A stretch of DNA of 64,000 nt from Lepisosteus oculatus (taxonomy: Eukaryota; Chordata; Actinopteri; Semionotiformes; Lepisosteidae): NCBI RefSeq assembly GCF_040954835.1, contig NC_090718.1, positions 14,833,532-14,897,531 of the forward strand. The letters are read 5' to 3'. Positions 1 through 35,639 of the stretch are shown here, piece by piece. A model generated the notes under the pieces. The model did not search any database, was not told where the DNA came from, and saw only the letters and a list, made by a program, of their open reading frames with translations. A program made the position numbers and the translations under genes. Position 1 is the stretch's first letter, and every line of letters starts with the position of its first letter.

Positions 1-87
1 TGGCAAAAACTCTCAGTTAAATACATAATGGATCCATGCCATAACAATAAAATGTGAAAAAGTCCAAGAGGGGTGAATACGTTTTAT

Positions 88-432
88 AGGCACTGCACGT
101 GCGACGTTGTGATGGTGAGCATTGCTGTCTCACAGTGCTGGGGCCCTAGGTTCAATTCCTGACGTGCTATCTGCGTGGTGTTTGTACAGTATGTTCTCCC
201 AGTGTTCACGTGGATTTCCACTGGGTGCTCTGGTTTCTCCCAAAGTTCAAAGACGTGCTGGTAAGTTAATTGGCATCTGGGAAAATGATCCCTGGTGTGA
301 GTGTGCCTTTGTGTGCCCTGCGTTGATGTGCTGTCTGCTCTGTATCTTGCTTTGCCCCCATTATATGACGGGATAGGCTCCGGTTTCCCTGCAGTCCTGT
401 ACTAGATAAAGCAGTTAAAATATGGATGGATG
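88..432 (+). repeat. fish interspersed repeat, SINE-like, tail with ATGG repeats
   Basis: Contains the widespread fish repeat text: gggccctaggttcaattcc, then a ggtgctctggtttctccc-like core, ggataggctcc, and a tail ending atggatggatg. A second copy lies at 15682-16210. It is probably mobilised by a LINE, but the family name is not certain. Confidence 0.6.
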
Positions 433-1141
433 TGAATATGTTTATTAGTGCAAGAGAGGGTGAGGGAACACTGTTTAGTGTTGTTGTGTACTTGTTTTAC
501 ATGGAGGCTCAGCCCTTGTTAAGGCTCATATTTCAGATGTGCCGCAGCTACCCTCATAAAAGCACAGGGCTTTTGATCTAAAGTGTTTCGCTTAAGTTCT
601 TTATTTAAATCTGTTAATTATCCAGCACAGCTACGCTGCATTAAGACACCTGTGAATTAAATACAGTCACACAAGGCGAACATTTGATATAATAATCATC
701 TCCCTTTTTGTACTGTTGTGCTTGAGTGTATCCGCACAAAAAGATGCATCTCTTTCTCATTTTGATTAAAAAGTGATACATAGATAGTTTTTAGCCTTCA
801 AACTGTTACTTTCAAGTTTATTATACTTAAATAGCTCTGTGATTGTATGTTATCTCAGTAAGGAGCTTCCAGCTCCTCAGCCGGTCTGACAGTGCAATTT
901 CACCATGTTAGAGACTTAAAAGTGTCAGCAAAACATCATGAGAAGGTTTGGAAATGAGGGAACAATTCTGCCCTTTGTTGTTTGGGTGCTCATATTTAAC
1001 AGAACCGTGGATCTCACCACTTGTGTTCTTAAAGGATCCAGGGATCCCTTTGTGTGCAAAATGTTCCCTGCTCTATGTCATAGGTCAAATCCTTCCTTAA
1101 AATCCTGTTGTCCTGTGTCCGTTTTACACGGTTTATTCCAA

Positions 1142-1287
1142 AGAAACAAGTAAAGGTTTATTTTATGCCGAAAACAGAAGAAAAGAGACGCAACGTTTCG
1201 GTTGTGGAGCCTTTTTTGGGTGTGAGTTCCTTTGCACCTTTAAGTTTGCAGCTTATGCATGATGACGCAGCCACCTACTTAAAGTAC
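1142..1287 (-). mobile_element. 146-bp short retroposon, copy 1 (decayed)
   Basis: Shares aggtttatt, gcaacgtttcgg, ttcctttgca and tgacgcagc with the copy at 21322-21468, in the same order. Flanked by 9-bp direct repeats ttattccaa at 1133-1141 and 1288-1296. The hairpin and hammerhead-like core seen in the other copy are degraded here. Lies in sik3 intron sequence. Confidence 0.6.
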
Positions 1288-2858
1288 TTATTCCAACAGG
1301 GAAGTCCCTTAAGTTGACTTAAAGCATAGAAGTTAACCAGGTCTTCTTTTTTAGCAAGTTCTTTTTAAAAAGCATATTACAGGGAATTCCTTATGTTTAT
1401 CTTGTGGTATCTTGTGTGCAAGTGCAGAATTCAAATTGTTTCAGGCTGTTACATACTTTCTGTAATTTGTCACTGCTGGTGACACAGCAACATGTTTTCA
1501 TGAAGTAAATCCAGACTTGTGCAGAGAAACACAGGCAAACAGCAGTGTGAGTAAGCCACACAATGTTGGCAAAGATCAAAAGCAAGAGATTGGTTACAAG
1601 TACCAGCCGGGAGTCCAGGGAATGAAGTCAGGTCGAAGTACGATCTGGAATCCTCTATCGACCGAGTTCCCAGGTACTGCCATCATGCCAGTCCTGAACT
1701 ACCTGAGGTGGACGTGGTGAATAATTGCCTTTTAGATGGTTCAAAACTTCTGTATTTAATTACCACGATAACTGGTGAAGAATGACATGTGGCCAGCTAA
1801 CGTGTAAATACTAGCTCACCCTGCCACTCATCCGCAGCCACAATAATTACACTTTCTGTATAATATACTGGCTGATTTTTGTGTATTATTAATGCTCTCA
1901 GTATATAGATCTTATGAGACAGTCTCTTTCATTTTTTACATACTGCTTTAAAATGTAGAGAAAGTACATTGCCTCATACAGGTAGTATTTTCTGTTTCCT
2001 TTTTTATTTTAAATGGCCCCACTGGATGTGATCAGAGGTTGTGTTTATGTAGAATTCAAAACCCAATGAAAGAACATCACTCCTTTTCATCCTTATTGAA
2101 TCTACAGGTACAGTGACCATGCTCTTCTGATGTAAAGCAACATTTTGAATTTAAAATACGTGTACCGTACCAGGGATTGGGATCAGTATCCTCTTTTTGT
2201 TGAATTTAATGTGAGAAATTGTGACGTTGTAGAAACAAATTGTGATGTATTCTTTTAAGCTGTTTTTTTTACATCTGTGCTTTTAATGTAATGCAAGGAA
2301 AATTAGCTCTTGTCAGTGGAAACAGTACTGATGACCATGTTCATAAAAGCAATTAAAATGGAATAATTTTAAACAGTGTGCTGAAATGGGAATAATTTAT
2401 TAACAATTTGTGTTACCTGTTTGTGCCTGAGTTTAATTTAAATGTAATCAGTAATTGAGAGCACATTCAGGTTATTTATATTGGTATTGTATAAATGCAC
2501 ATTATTCCTTTATAATGCAGTGATGCTTGAAAATATTTTTGAAATTTAAGCTGGTTGTTAAACAGCAAATCTATGTAATATGTAGCTCCCACATTAGTAC
2601 ATATTTAGCTTGTCCATTTATTACATTATGATTTAATTCAGATTTCCATTGCATGTTTTTCCTTGTTGTTGACCTTCAAATTTAACAGAAAACCTTATCA
2701 AAATAGGATTCTGCTCTCTTGGGATTCTTTTGTGCAGTTATCCCATTTTCTAAGGATCTTTTCGATCTGTATCAGATAAATCTGGAAGCTGTATTGAGAA
2801 ACGTTTTATCTGGTAATCTGGCGAATAAACCACCATTAAATTGGAGTTCTGAGTTTAA

Positions 2859-25744
<22,886 letters not shown>

Positions 25745-27176
25745 CTCAGGTCAGAGTCCAAGTGCGAATGTTGGGTGATGTGTTTGCAGTGTCAGTGTGT
25801 CAAGGAGGCATTTCTTTTTTTGCAACGGACAATTCTTACAGAAGTTGGTTTTGTGTTTGTTTTGAGTAGGGGTTAGTAATACAACCTTTCCAGTACCAGC
25901 CCCGTGTTTGCAGTCTTTTAAGGGTAGGTGTGCGTCAAGGATGAGTGGACCGTGGCACAAATGGAAACACATTTCCCTTGAAGTGACTGCGGGGCCGAGC
26001 AACTCTTGGAACAAAGTAAAGTCCTGGCACTAGGACACACTGGCTGGTCACGTGATTGTTCGCAATGAGTCTGAGAATGTCCTGGAGGGGCGCCTTCTGG
26101 GCCCTGTGCTGCCTCCTTTATCTGGAGGAACAATGGTCGTTTATTGGTTGAAAGTTTCACGGCCATTTAAGAACCATGTGGGGTTACCCTGCCCTACCAG
26201 TTCCTGACTGGCTGATCAAGGTGGAGGATGAGTAACAATGCTCTCTGACATTAGGGTTGTAAACAACTTGGGATGAGACTTTCCCTTGGAATCTCCCAGG
26301 CAGAAAGACACCAGAAATTACCATTAGGGTGGCTGGAGAGTCTCAGCCCTGGGAGTTCCTTATCAGAAAACTCTTATCAGACAGAAAAAACCTTAAATCT
26401 GAACCATATGGGATGGCCTCTCTGTCCAGCACCACTGAGATGAAGAAGACAGACTGGGAAGGGAGCAGCAAACTTAATTCCTGTATTATTAATAAGCCCT
26501 GCCGCTACACAGTGTATTTCTCAACTTTCCCCAAATTATCTTTTTCCTACCTACATCTCTAGTCTTACATCCTGCAATAACTCAGCTAAACTGTATTTTC
26601 TTTTAGGGTACTGTAAAAATCCAGTTGTAGGATTTGTGTGAATGTACTGCCACAGATACTAGTTTATAAATTGTATTAGGAGTCAATCCACAGAATAACA
26701 GTCTGCATGATGGAATGAGAATGCACTCATTACTATTATTAATACCACATTGTGTACATAAAAACAGTCAAAGCAAATACAGTTAAGGACACAATCTGCC
26801 TAGACATAAACGATAGTTTTAAAATAAAGTTCAAGTTCAAGTTTTCTTAAGGGTTCTTATATATAACATATAACAGATATAACAGGAAACAGCTGATGGG
26901 GTCCATCTAAGTGATGTCCAATCCATGCTCTGCTGGCCCAAGCCGATTGGAGAGATATGTAGTACTTTTGACTGGGGGAAAATATGGTTGGTAATTGGCT
27001 GAGAGGTCACCAGGTGGTGTGAGTTTCCACTCTCCACAGGTGTCTGATTGGTTGGTCATCTTTTGGGTAATTTAAGACCATTGTCCAAATATGTCTATGG
27101 CTCTCAGCCAGACCTCCAGGAGTCAGGAGTGGAAGGGCTATAATGCATTGGTCACTGTCCTGAAATGCTCCTTACT

Positions 27177-27448
27177 GGGGAGGTGTAGTGGCTCTGTGGC
27201 TCAGGATCCACGCCTCTGGCTAGAAGGTTGCTGGTTCGTATCAGAGGAATCCTACTCCATTGGGCCCCTGAGCAAGGTCCTTAACCCCAACTGCTCCAGG
27301 GGCGCCGTATAAATGACTGACCCTGTACTCTGACCCCAAGCTTCTCTCCCTGACTGTCTCTCTCATGGAGAGCAAGTTGGGGTATGCGAAAAAACAAATT
27401 CCTAAAACAAGAAACTTTACATGGCCAATAAATTGATCTTATTTCAAG
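27177..27448 (+). mobile_element. tRNA-derived SINE
   Basis: tRNA-like A box in agtggctctgtggctcagg and B box gctggttcgtatc, followed by gagcaaggtccttaaccc, ctgctccaggggcgccgta and a 3' end with aatt/aataaa sequence. Not a functional tRNA gene: it has no cloverleaf or anticodon arm. Confidence 0.75.
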
Positions 27449-28792
27449 CTCATCTTACCTTGCATTCTAGCACACAATGATCAGACCACAGAAAGGGGCC
27501 TCTCTGATAATCCAAAGCAACACCTAATGGTGTGGTTTATTAATAAGCATTGCCGCTGTACAGTTAGTGTTGTGTTTGTGTGTGTCCAAGTGGGTAAGGT
27601 AGTGTTGTTTGGTTTGTGCTGTGATTTTATTGACTGTGATTTTTGTTGCTTCAGCTTTACCTCACTGGAACATTGTAAGTGTTGTTTGGTATTACTGATT
27701 TATATGAATTTGCAAATATAAATTAACACCTTATTTCTTAAAATAGCTAATTCACTATAATGCCTTAACCTAAGCATGCTAGGAAAAATGTTTTCAACAA
27801 ATCTAGATATGTAAATGTGGTTTAACTAGCAATGTTTATTCAAATCATAATTGCTTGGATTTCTAACGCAGGGTACAACTGTCTTTACAGCTTGCACACT
27901 GTGGAGGATGTATCATTTCAATATACATGTCAAGTGTGTCTGACAGGACCCTTTCTTTTCTCGTCTCTTTCTGTTAGGGGATGCCCCAATATGTAAAGGT
28001 CCATTTCAGCCGCCTGTGTTGAGCAGCATCTCGCCAAATCGCCATCGTCTGTCTCCAGAAGGAGGCGCTGTGTCAGTCCTGCAGGCGTGGAGCCCGAAAG
28101 AAGGGGGGAGGGAGTTCCCCCAGCATTCCGCACACCGGCCCAGCTCCCCTCGCCATTGGCTCTCACCATAAGCTCCTGCATCTGATTGGATAGATTTGGA
28201 TTCCGTTCCCACCCCCCCTGCCTTCCCTCCCTGCCCAATGTGAGCAAGCTGTTGAATGACTCCAACCTGGACCCCCCCCCCCACCATCGCCACAGTAACA
28301 CACACACCTTGCGCCACCTCGCACAGGCACGCCGCCTGCTGACATAACTCACACACAGCCCGCTGTACTAAGCCACATCGCGAGAGACGCTCCCTGACAG
28401 AGCACTTAGTAACAGTGGCAGAGAAACATCCAGTACGACACTAAGACCCCCAACCACACATAACACCGACACAGAGAAAACATACACAGTACTGTAATTA
28501 ACTGTTTGTGTGTGTTTGTGTGGTGGCGCCACCCCCTTCATTTCCAAATGGACCATTCCAGGGAGCAGGCTGTGCTCAGAGCATGTAGAGCCTTAGGCAG
28601 TGGAGCGGCCTATTCCACGGGGCTGGGGGGCAGGGATGTGGTTCTCCGGGGTTTGTACTGTCACCTTGACTCGGACAGCAGAACAGTGACACCGCGATCA
28701 AACAGGACACCCAGCTCGCATCCATTTTCTTTGTTTTTTTGTTTTGTTTTTTTTTAAACATTTTTACTGCTCATGTTCATGTAGGAATTATG

Positions 28793-28862
28793 ATTATTAT
28801 TGTTATTGTTATTATTACTGTTTTCCGTAAAAGTTTATTATTATAATAATTATTATTATTAA
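28793..28862. repeat. (TTAT)n/(TTA)n simple repeat
   Basis: A/T-rich interrupted trinucleotide and tetranucleotide repeat in the probable sik3 3' UTR. Confidence 0.7.
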
Positions 28863-30265
28863 AAGAAAGACAGTGCTGTGTGGCAAAGAAAAATAATTTG
28901 TTCTAATGACTTCATAATCCTGTACCTTTCGTTCCTACAGTGGCTCTCCCTGTTGAGGGGAGACTTCCTTTCTTGCTGTTTCCCCCTTTGTTTACTCTCC
29001 CTCACCCCCAGTCCCTCCCTTTCCTGTAGTTTTCCTCTCTTCCTCAGTTTCTCTCCACTTCCCTCTCTTTCTCTCCCAGTCTCTCTCTCAAATTCAGTCT
29101 CTCTAGGTCCCCCCTTCTCTCCCTATCCCTCCTTCTTTCTATCGGGCCAGTGCCAGTGTATTAGCATTGTCTTCCTCCTCCAGGGGGGTGGTGGGGGTAC
29201 TACAGACACCATTCTTAGAAGTAACTGACTGTGTACAGCAAAGACTCCAGCGAAACAACGGACACTTTTGTCTGTATCATTTTTCGGCTTTCTTTGGATG
29301 TTGTATTTTGTTTTTTTATCAGTGATGCAGTTAGCCAAAAAACAAGAGAAAGAGAGTTCTCTATAAAATAATTCTGATTCTTATTGTTCTTGTTATGGAT
29401 ACTATGATTGTTTTTTTAAGAGACTTGAAGAGGAGGGTGTAATTGTAACTGTTGTTGTAATTGTTGCCTCTGTTGGGGGACTGTATTGCACATGGCGGGT
29501 GAGGGGGTGTAGGGGAGATCTGAGTGGCACAAGTCATGGGGAATCCAGCATCTTTAAAATGCCAGCATATCATGTGAAAGAGGGAGTGTGGGAATGAGGA
29601 ACAGGACAGAAAGCTTTGTCCCTTTCCTTGGGCCATTTTCATGTAGCATTTTCCACTGTAAGGAATTGGACAATATTTTTTTATTTTTTATGAAAATTCC
29701 TGGCATGGGGGCTGCAAGAATAAAAAGTAAAACAATCACGCAGGGCTTTGAGCGACCCTGACGGATTCGTGTAACTTTTTAGTGTTCGCTCTGAGTTTCA
29801 TCCTTGACGTAGTTAATATGTGACACTACAATAAGCACAAAATCATGGAGGTAGAAATTCAGTGGTTTGTGGCAGCCCCGGCAGTGTGCATCAGTGTGGG
29901 GCCTGACACAGATTCTCATATGGGAAACTTGAAATTGGAGCTAAGCAGTGGTGGACAGTGATGCATGAATGTGGCCTTCTCTCCCCTCTCCTCCTGCAGG
30001 GTGACAAGTCTGCAGACTCCTGGCCTGTGTTGAATGTATAAGAGTATTTCTGGCGTTGGCTGTCCTGTCCATTTCCATTCTTTTTCCTTTTCCTCCTTCA
30101 TCCGTTTTTGCGTTCGTTTCTTTCGGATACAGCAGAGGCTGCGCTCCTCCATCGTCACCACCTCTCTTCGGATGTTATGTTTTTTTTCTCTGCTTTGTTT
30201 TTGTTGAATTACAAAAAAAATGCAACAACGACAAAGAATACCAACCAAACTAAGATAAATATATA

Positions 30266-30271
30266 AATAAA
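30266..30271 (+). terminator. candidate distal poly(A) signal of sik3
   Basis: Canonical AATAAA in an A/T-rich stretch 4.5 kb after the sik3 stop. A second hexamer at 29719-29724 is an alternative. Context only, no transcript evidence. Confidence 0.3.
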
Positions 30272-30324
30272 TACATTTGGAAAAGTGAAAGCAAACGGAA
30301 GTATTGCAAAGTGGGTGTCTTAAG

Positions 30325-30830
30325 TATCTTATCCTGTGTATTTTGAGGGTCCATGCGTCTCATTGTGAGTATTATGATGAGGATCTGTGGCTCATTGTGA
30401 GTAATATGATGAGGCCTTGTGTTTCGTTGTATTTGGATGAGGTTTTGTGTATTAAATTACAGTGTGAGTGTTTTGGTGAGGTTCTGTGTGTTTCCGTACA
30501 AATATGATGTTTGGTGAGGATCTGTGTGTATCAGTTTCAGTGTTTTGATGAGGTTTTGTGTGTTTCAGTCTGGATTTTGGTGAGCTTTTGTGATTAGGTA
30601 TATTTGGTGAGGTTTGCTCTTGTTTATTTCTTTATTTGTGGGTTTTCTGATGAAATTGTGTATTTCAGTGCAAGTTTTTGTGAGGTTCTCTGTGGTATCA
30701 GTTTGAATAATTTAGTGAGGTTTGGTTTGTTTTGGTCAGTTTCAGTGAGTGTTTTAATAAGGTTCCGTGTTTCAGTGTCCGTTTTAGTTTTGTTGAGAAT
30801 TTGTGTTTCAGTGTTTTGTGTGTTCTATAG
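30325..30830 (+). repeat. degenerate tandem repeat just past the sik3 3' end
   Basis: About ten variants of a 40-55-base unit based on ttttgatgaggttctgtg and tgtttcagtgtgag. Coding potential is not supported. Confidence 0.75.
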
Positions 30831-30849
30831 CTTACAATTTGGTTTGAAG

Positions 30850-33200
30850 TTCTTACATTTAGCAAACAGTATAGTACACAGTAAGAATTCTATGATACTG
30901 AAAACATTTGCATCTACTTCTGCACAATTGCACTGAGAGTTTAGATCATAAGTTAAATTACCCACATTTAACAAGTAGACAAGAGATACTGCTGAAAATA
31001 ACTTGTTCTTGAGCAGTCAGTTTCACTGTATAAATGTGGAAAAGTATATATACTTTTCAGTCGAAGCCCAGTCTTCATCTTGGGAATGCTAGGAAACTGA
31101 AACATTTTTAGTTCTTTGAAGAACCACTCTGGAAATGTAGAATATTAAGTTTCATCATTTGCTAAAATACAGTTACTGTGTACTGCACAGTCTTCATCAT
31201 AAGATTGCTAAGAAGCTGAAATGAAAACAGCTACATCTCCAAAGTAAGCACAAATAATGCAGAACCACATGTTCTTAAATGATGATGGATGTTTCCAGGT
31301 CTAGCACAGTAGTGCACTGTAAAATTTTCACCAGGAGGGTGGTGAGAACCCGAGTACAATTTAATTCATTCTGATTCAATTGCACTATGATAATGCAAGA
31401 CAGATTTTACTTTTTAGGTTAAATTTGAAAGGTGTACCGTACTAGACAGAAACTGAAACAGACATTTCTAGTTATTCCTGTGGCAATATAGACCAGTGAT
31501 TTTTTTGTCATTAGTTGAATTTTCCAAAAGCTCCATCACAAGAAGGGTTAGAAGTTTAAAAGAATAACTAGTTCTTAATCAGCTGCTGTGGAAAAGTTAA
31601 CAATTAAGTTGTTGCATAATGTGCTAATAATAATAATAATTGCTTACACTTATATAGCGCTTTTCTGGACACTCCACTCAAAGCGCTTTACAGGTAATGG
31701 GGACTCCCTTCCACCACCACCAATGTGCAGCATCAGCACACATCAGCTATCAGTGGGGAGGAGAGCAGAGTGATGAAGCCAGTTCAGAGATGGGGATTAT
31801 TAGGAGGCCATGATTGGTAAGGGCCAATGGGAAATTTGGCCAGGACGCCGGGGTTACACCCCTACTCTTTTTGAGAAACACCCTGGGTTTTTTAATGACC
31901 ACAGAGAGTCAGGACCTTGGTTTTACATCTATCCAAAGGACGGCGTCTGTTTACAGTATAGTGTCCCCGTCACTATACTGGGGCATTAGGGTGAGCGCCC
32001 CCTGCTGGCCCCACTAACACCTCTTCCAGCAGCAGCCTCAGCTTTCCCCAGGAGTCTCCCATCCAGGTACTGGCCAGGCTCACACTGCTGAGCTTCAGTG
32101 GGTTGTCAGTTGTGAGTTGCAGGGTGATATGGCTGCTGGCTTTATCACCTCCACTTCTACTAAAACGACCATGCTGCTCACAGCCAGCCAGACTAAGATT
32201 CTACATTCAGCAAACATGCAGTAAATGTACTGCAGAGTCATCATCTTATATTTATATAACTTTGTTGTCCATTCCAAAGGCTCTAAATTTGTTTTGGAAA
32301 TCATAAACTACAAAAAACAAAACTCATCAATACATGCTAAAAACAATAGTCCTAGCCATTCCACAACATATACACACATCTCGCTCTGTCCATAATTACA
32401 CCATCATTACACTGATTTGATAGTTTCATGTAGGAAAGAGTTATTTAGCTGCATTTAATATACCGATTTAACGGGGGGAAAAAGATTTCTCATATAATTG
32501 TTCTTGGCCTTAGGCACTTGAAAATGCCTCCCTCAATGTAGCAGTTGGAAATGGGAGTGAAGAGGGTGGGAGAGGCTGTCAATATTAAACTGAGATTACC
32601 TTTGAACTGCAATATAATACAGCTCTTTAAGCTGATTTGTATATGCTCAAAAGCTGAAAAGAAAAATTGTATTACGTTCTGGGACAATAGCAGTATGACA
32701 TTTTAGAAAAGTGAGTTTTTTTCCAGCTGTTAGTGTAACTTTGCAGGTTTAAGAACTACACAGTAACAGCATTACACTGACTTTACCGGGAAAGTATTTC
32801 AAGAATTTGTGTCACAAAGGACATGGGAAACCTTGAGTTTTAAAATTACTAACTGAATTTACCACATTTAACAAATAGCAATTGTACAGGGTAAGCTTCA
32901 CCACAAAAATGTAAAAAGAATGCAACTTGTTTTTGAACATTTGCGCTATGTAAATGTTGAATAGTATGTTGTTCACTGAAAAGCCATATTTAGGAGGTAC
33001 TGTAGTATGTTTACGGTGCAACCTTTACCTGAAGGTTGAAATAAGATAGTAACTGTCGTTCTGCAACTGTACATGCAGGTAATGATGTGGTCATCATGAT
33101 GTAAAGTAGTTCTTGCATTATGATTTGAAGTTATATTTAGAAAACAGTAAATGTTCTGCAAAAGCTTCACCAAAAGTATTGAATTGAAATAAGCTCAGGA
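30850..33200. repeat. diffuse old repeat family in the intergenic region
   Basis: Related phrases recur at irregular spacing: acatttagcaaacagta (30855), catttgctaaaatacag (31155), cattcagcaaacatgcag (32202), acatttaacaaatagca (32862) and tatatttagaaaacagta (33132), each often followed by gta-ctgca and a tcttcacc-like word. Probably an eroded tandem array or transposon cluster, interrupted by the 5S-SINE at 31626. Confidence 0.4.
31626..32142 (-). mobile_element. 5S-rRNA-derived SINE, near full length
   Basis: Read on the - strand, the head gccagcagccatatcaccct then gaagctcagcagtgtgagcc and gtacctggatgggagact matches 5S rRNA across its A and C internal boxes. The body has agcgccctaatgcccc-type sequence, and the 3' tail has tgtaaagcgctttgag, gcgctatataagtgtaagca and (ATT)n. 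This is the best copy in the window (about 517 bp). Confidence 0.9.
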
Positions 33201-33828
33201 GAAAGCAGTTAAATTTTCAACAACAACACTGTTGCAATGCAGAATGGAGAGGTTTTTACATAGTTAATTGTTTTTATATTATTATGAAATATCCATAACT
33301 TATATAAGTGATATAACTGATAACGTGTTGAGAAAAAGAAACCTTTAGAGGTCACTGGTTCGAAGGTCACCTCCTGCCCCAAAGCAATGTGTTTATTTTG
33401 CATTAATTATGATGCATCATGATTAGTTTCCACAAAGTCCAGGGCTGCTGTGCTGTCTTTTAGGTCTCTTGGCAGGGTTTTTTCAAAAGAAGTAACTCAG
33501 GTTTCCAGAGTCCGCCTTCGTACGTCTGGCTTTCAAGATGCCTGTGTCACGGTCAGGACAGTAGAGCTCAGCTTTGGATCCCAGTTCTGGGATTTGTCAA
33601 ATCATTGGGATACAAACATGAGAAAGTGTGTTACAGAAACTCTTTACTAAAAACAAATACAATTTCTTATGCAACAGTGGTACTTTGGGAATACAAAACG
33701 GTGAGAGCTTAATGTACTTTGCTTAGCAAGCCTAAAGTTATTATTGCACTTATTGCACACATTTCCAAAACTGTTAAAAATATTTTAGGTACTGTAGTTC
33801 TTCACGAACTTCACTCTAGCAATAAATA

Positions 33829-35340
33829 CAGTGGACCCCGGAATTATTGGCACCCCTTGATAAATATGAAGAAACCAAGAAGTATAAAACAAATAATGAG
33901 TAGTACTGTAATATATTTCCAGCATAAGGAATTAATTATCCTGAATGAATTATTCAATAGAATCAATCAAAACAAAACAAAACATGATTATAAAGTAGTT
34001 CTCCAAAATGAAACAGTTATTGGCACCCCTGTTTTTAGTACTTGGAGGAGCCTCCCTTGGCAAGGAAAATGGCAGTAATTATTTTCCTGTAATGCTTCAA
34101 CAGGTTGGTGAACACATTGGGAGGTATCCTAGACCATTCCTCCATGCAGAACCTTTCCAGATCCTGGAGGTTCTTTGCTGTACGCTTATGGACAGCCCCC
34201 TTCAGCTCAGACCACAGGTTCTCAATACGGTGCAAGTCAGAGGACTGAGATGGCCACGGCAAAATTATTATTCTCTGTCAACCATTTCTTTGTTGATTTT
34301 GAAGAGTGATTTGGACCATCGTCATGTTGAAAGATCCATCTTCAGCCCAAATGTCCTGGTACTTTTGAGAATTCATGCCATCGATCTTAACAAGGGCCCC
34401 AGAACATTCAAAGATCCCCCACCAATTTTCCAGTAGGTACTGTATGATGCACTTTTCACTGTATGCATCCCTCTTCTTATGCCAAACATACCTGTGATGA
34501 CTGTGGCCAAAATGTTCAATTTGTGGTCCCGCAGCAACTGCTGCCAAAGTGCCAATAGTGTTTGGCAGACTCCAGGCACTTCAGTTTGTTTCCCCGCAAC
34601 TGTAGAGGCTTTCTTCTGTCGACTGTTCCAAATAGCCTGTTAGCATGGATGTTTGTCTAATAGTAGTTTTTGAGACGGGAATGAGCCGACGATGCAACCA
34701 ATTCTTGTATGTCTTGAACTGAAACCTTTGGATTTTTCTTACCAACCTCTCCATCCTTCTCGCTGTGCGTGGGGACAAGATGGGCTTGCGTCCTCTTTCT
34801 GCCAAATTAACCGCTGTTCCAGTGGCGTTTAATTTTTAAATGATTGCTCTGACAGTTGATATTGGTATTTTTAAGGTTTTTGTCTTATTTTTGTTACCCA
34901 TTATTTGCTTTGCGAAGATCACCAACGGTTTGCCTAATTTCTGTTGTTAGTTCTTTGACCTTTCCCATGCCATCCCCCCGATAGATGATAAAAGGTTTTT
35001 GACTCTGTGTTTTGTCATTTTTATACCCTAGAGAAACAGGAAGTCACTAAAGTAGGCCCAATAGTTTGTACATTAATAGTATATTGAACTCAAACAAGTA
35101 TAAATATTTATACTTTGTATTTGAAGGGTGCCAATAAGTTTGGCACCTATGTTTTCAGATAAAACAGCATTACTTGTTTACAATTTAAACTTGAAATGAA
35201 ACAAAATGTTTTTAGAAAAAAAGGACAAGTACTCCCCTAACATATAAGTATTAAATATCTGTCTTTATGTATGTGGTTTATTTTATTATGACTTCTTCAT
35301 ATTTATCAAAGGGTGCCAATAATTTCAGAGTCGAGTACTG
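33829..35340 (-). mobile_element. second Tc1-like transposon, decayed transposase on - strand
   Basis: Inverted ends include attattggcaccccttgata and tatcaaagggtgccaataat. TA precedes the left end (33827-33828); the right flank is CA, one base off TA. Length 1,512 bp. Broken transposase frames on the - strand run from about 34990 (helix-turn-helix region) through RGRKPILSPRTARRMERLVR to IENLWSELK, the last Glu-containing motif. Confidence 0.9.
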
Positions 35341-35639
35341 CATTAGCTATATTATAGACATTCACAGTGAGTTATGTAAAATGTTTTACTGCTTTTTCTA
35401 CAACATTTCTTTTCAATATATGATATTTTGGTAAGTAAAGAATAAATGTGTTCCATACATTTCACAAAAACACTGTGGTAATGCAAGTCGGTGAAGTCTA
35501 ATATCATGAGCCTAATTAGAAACTTAATTGCCTGATTATTAAACTGAACAATTATCGTAAGAAAGTTATTTAAAGTACAGAATTCAGCATTAATTTCAAA
35601 GTGGATATATCTACCGGTAAGTATTTGCATCCTACTGCA

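Larger units (their letters stand above)
25745..30290 (+). other. sik3: probable sik3 3' UTR region
   Basis: No recognised coding sequence follows the stop on the + strand up to about 30.3 kb. AATAAA hexamers occur at 29719-29724 and 30266-30271, the latter in an A/T-rich context. The stretch contains a tRNA-derived SINE (about 27.2-27.45 kb), a GC-rich block (28.0-28.7 kb), a pyrimidine-rich tract (28.97-29.16 kb) and simple TTAT repeats. A possible 3' UTR intron (25750-27977) is discussed in the findings. The UTR extent is inferred only from position and poly(A) hexamers. Confidence 0.4.

Noticed and set aside
27177..27448. Functional tRNA gene
   Set aside because: Only A- and B-box-like blocks are present; no cloverleaf and a SINE body follows.
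28006..28356. Overlapping - strand open frames in the GC-rich block after sik3
   Set aside because: No homology recognised and low-complexity Gly/Val-rich translation; more likely 3' UTR sequence of sik3.
31626..32142. Functional 5S rRNA gene
   Set aside because: Only the first part resembles 5S with many changes, and it continues into a SINE body and LINE-like tail without a T-run terminator.
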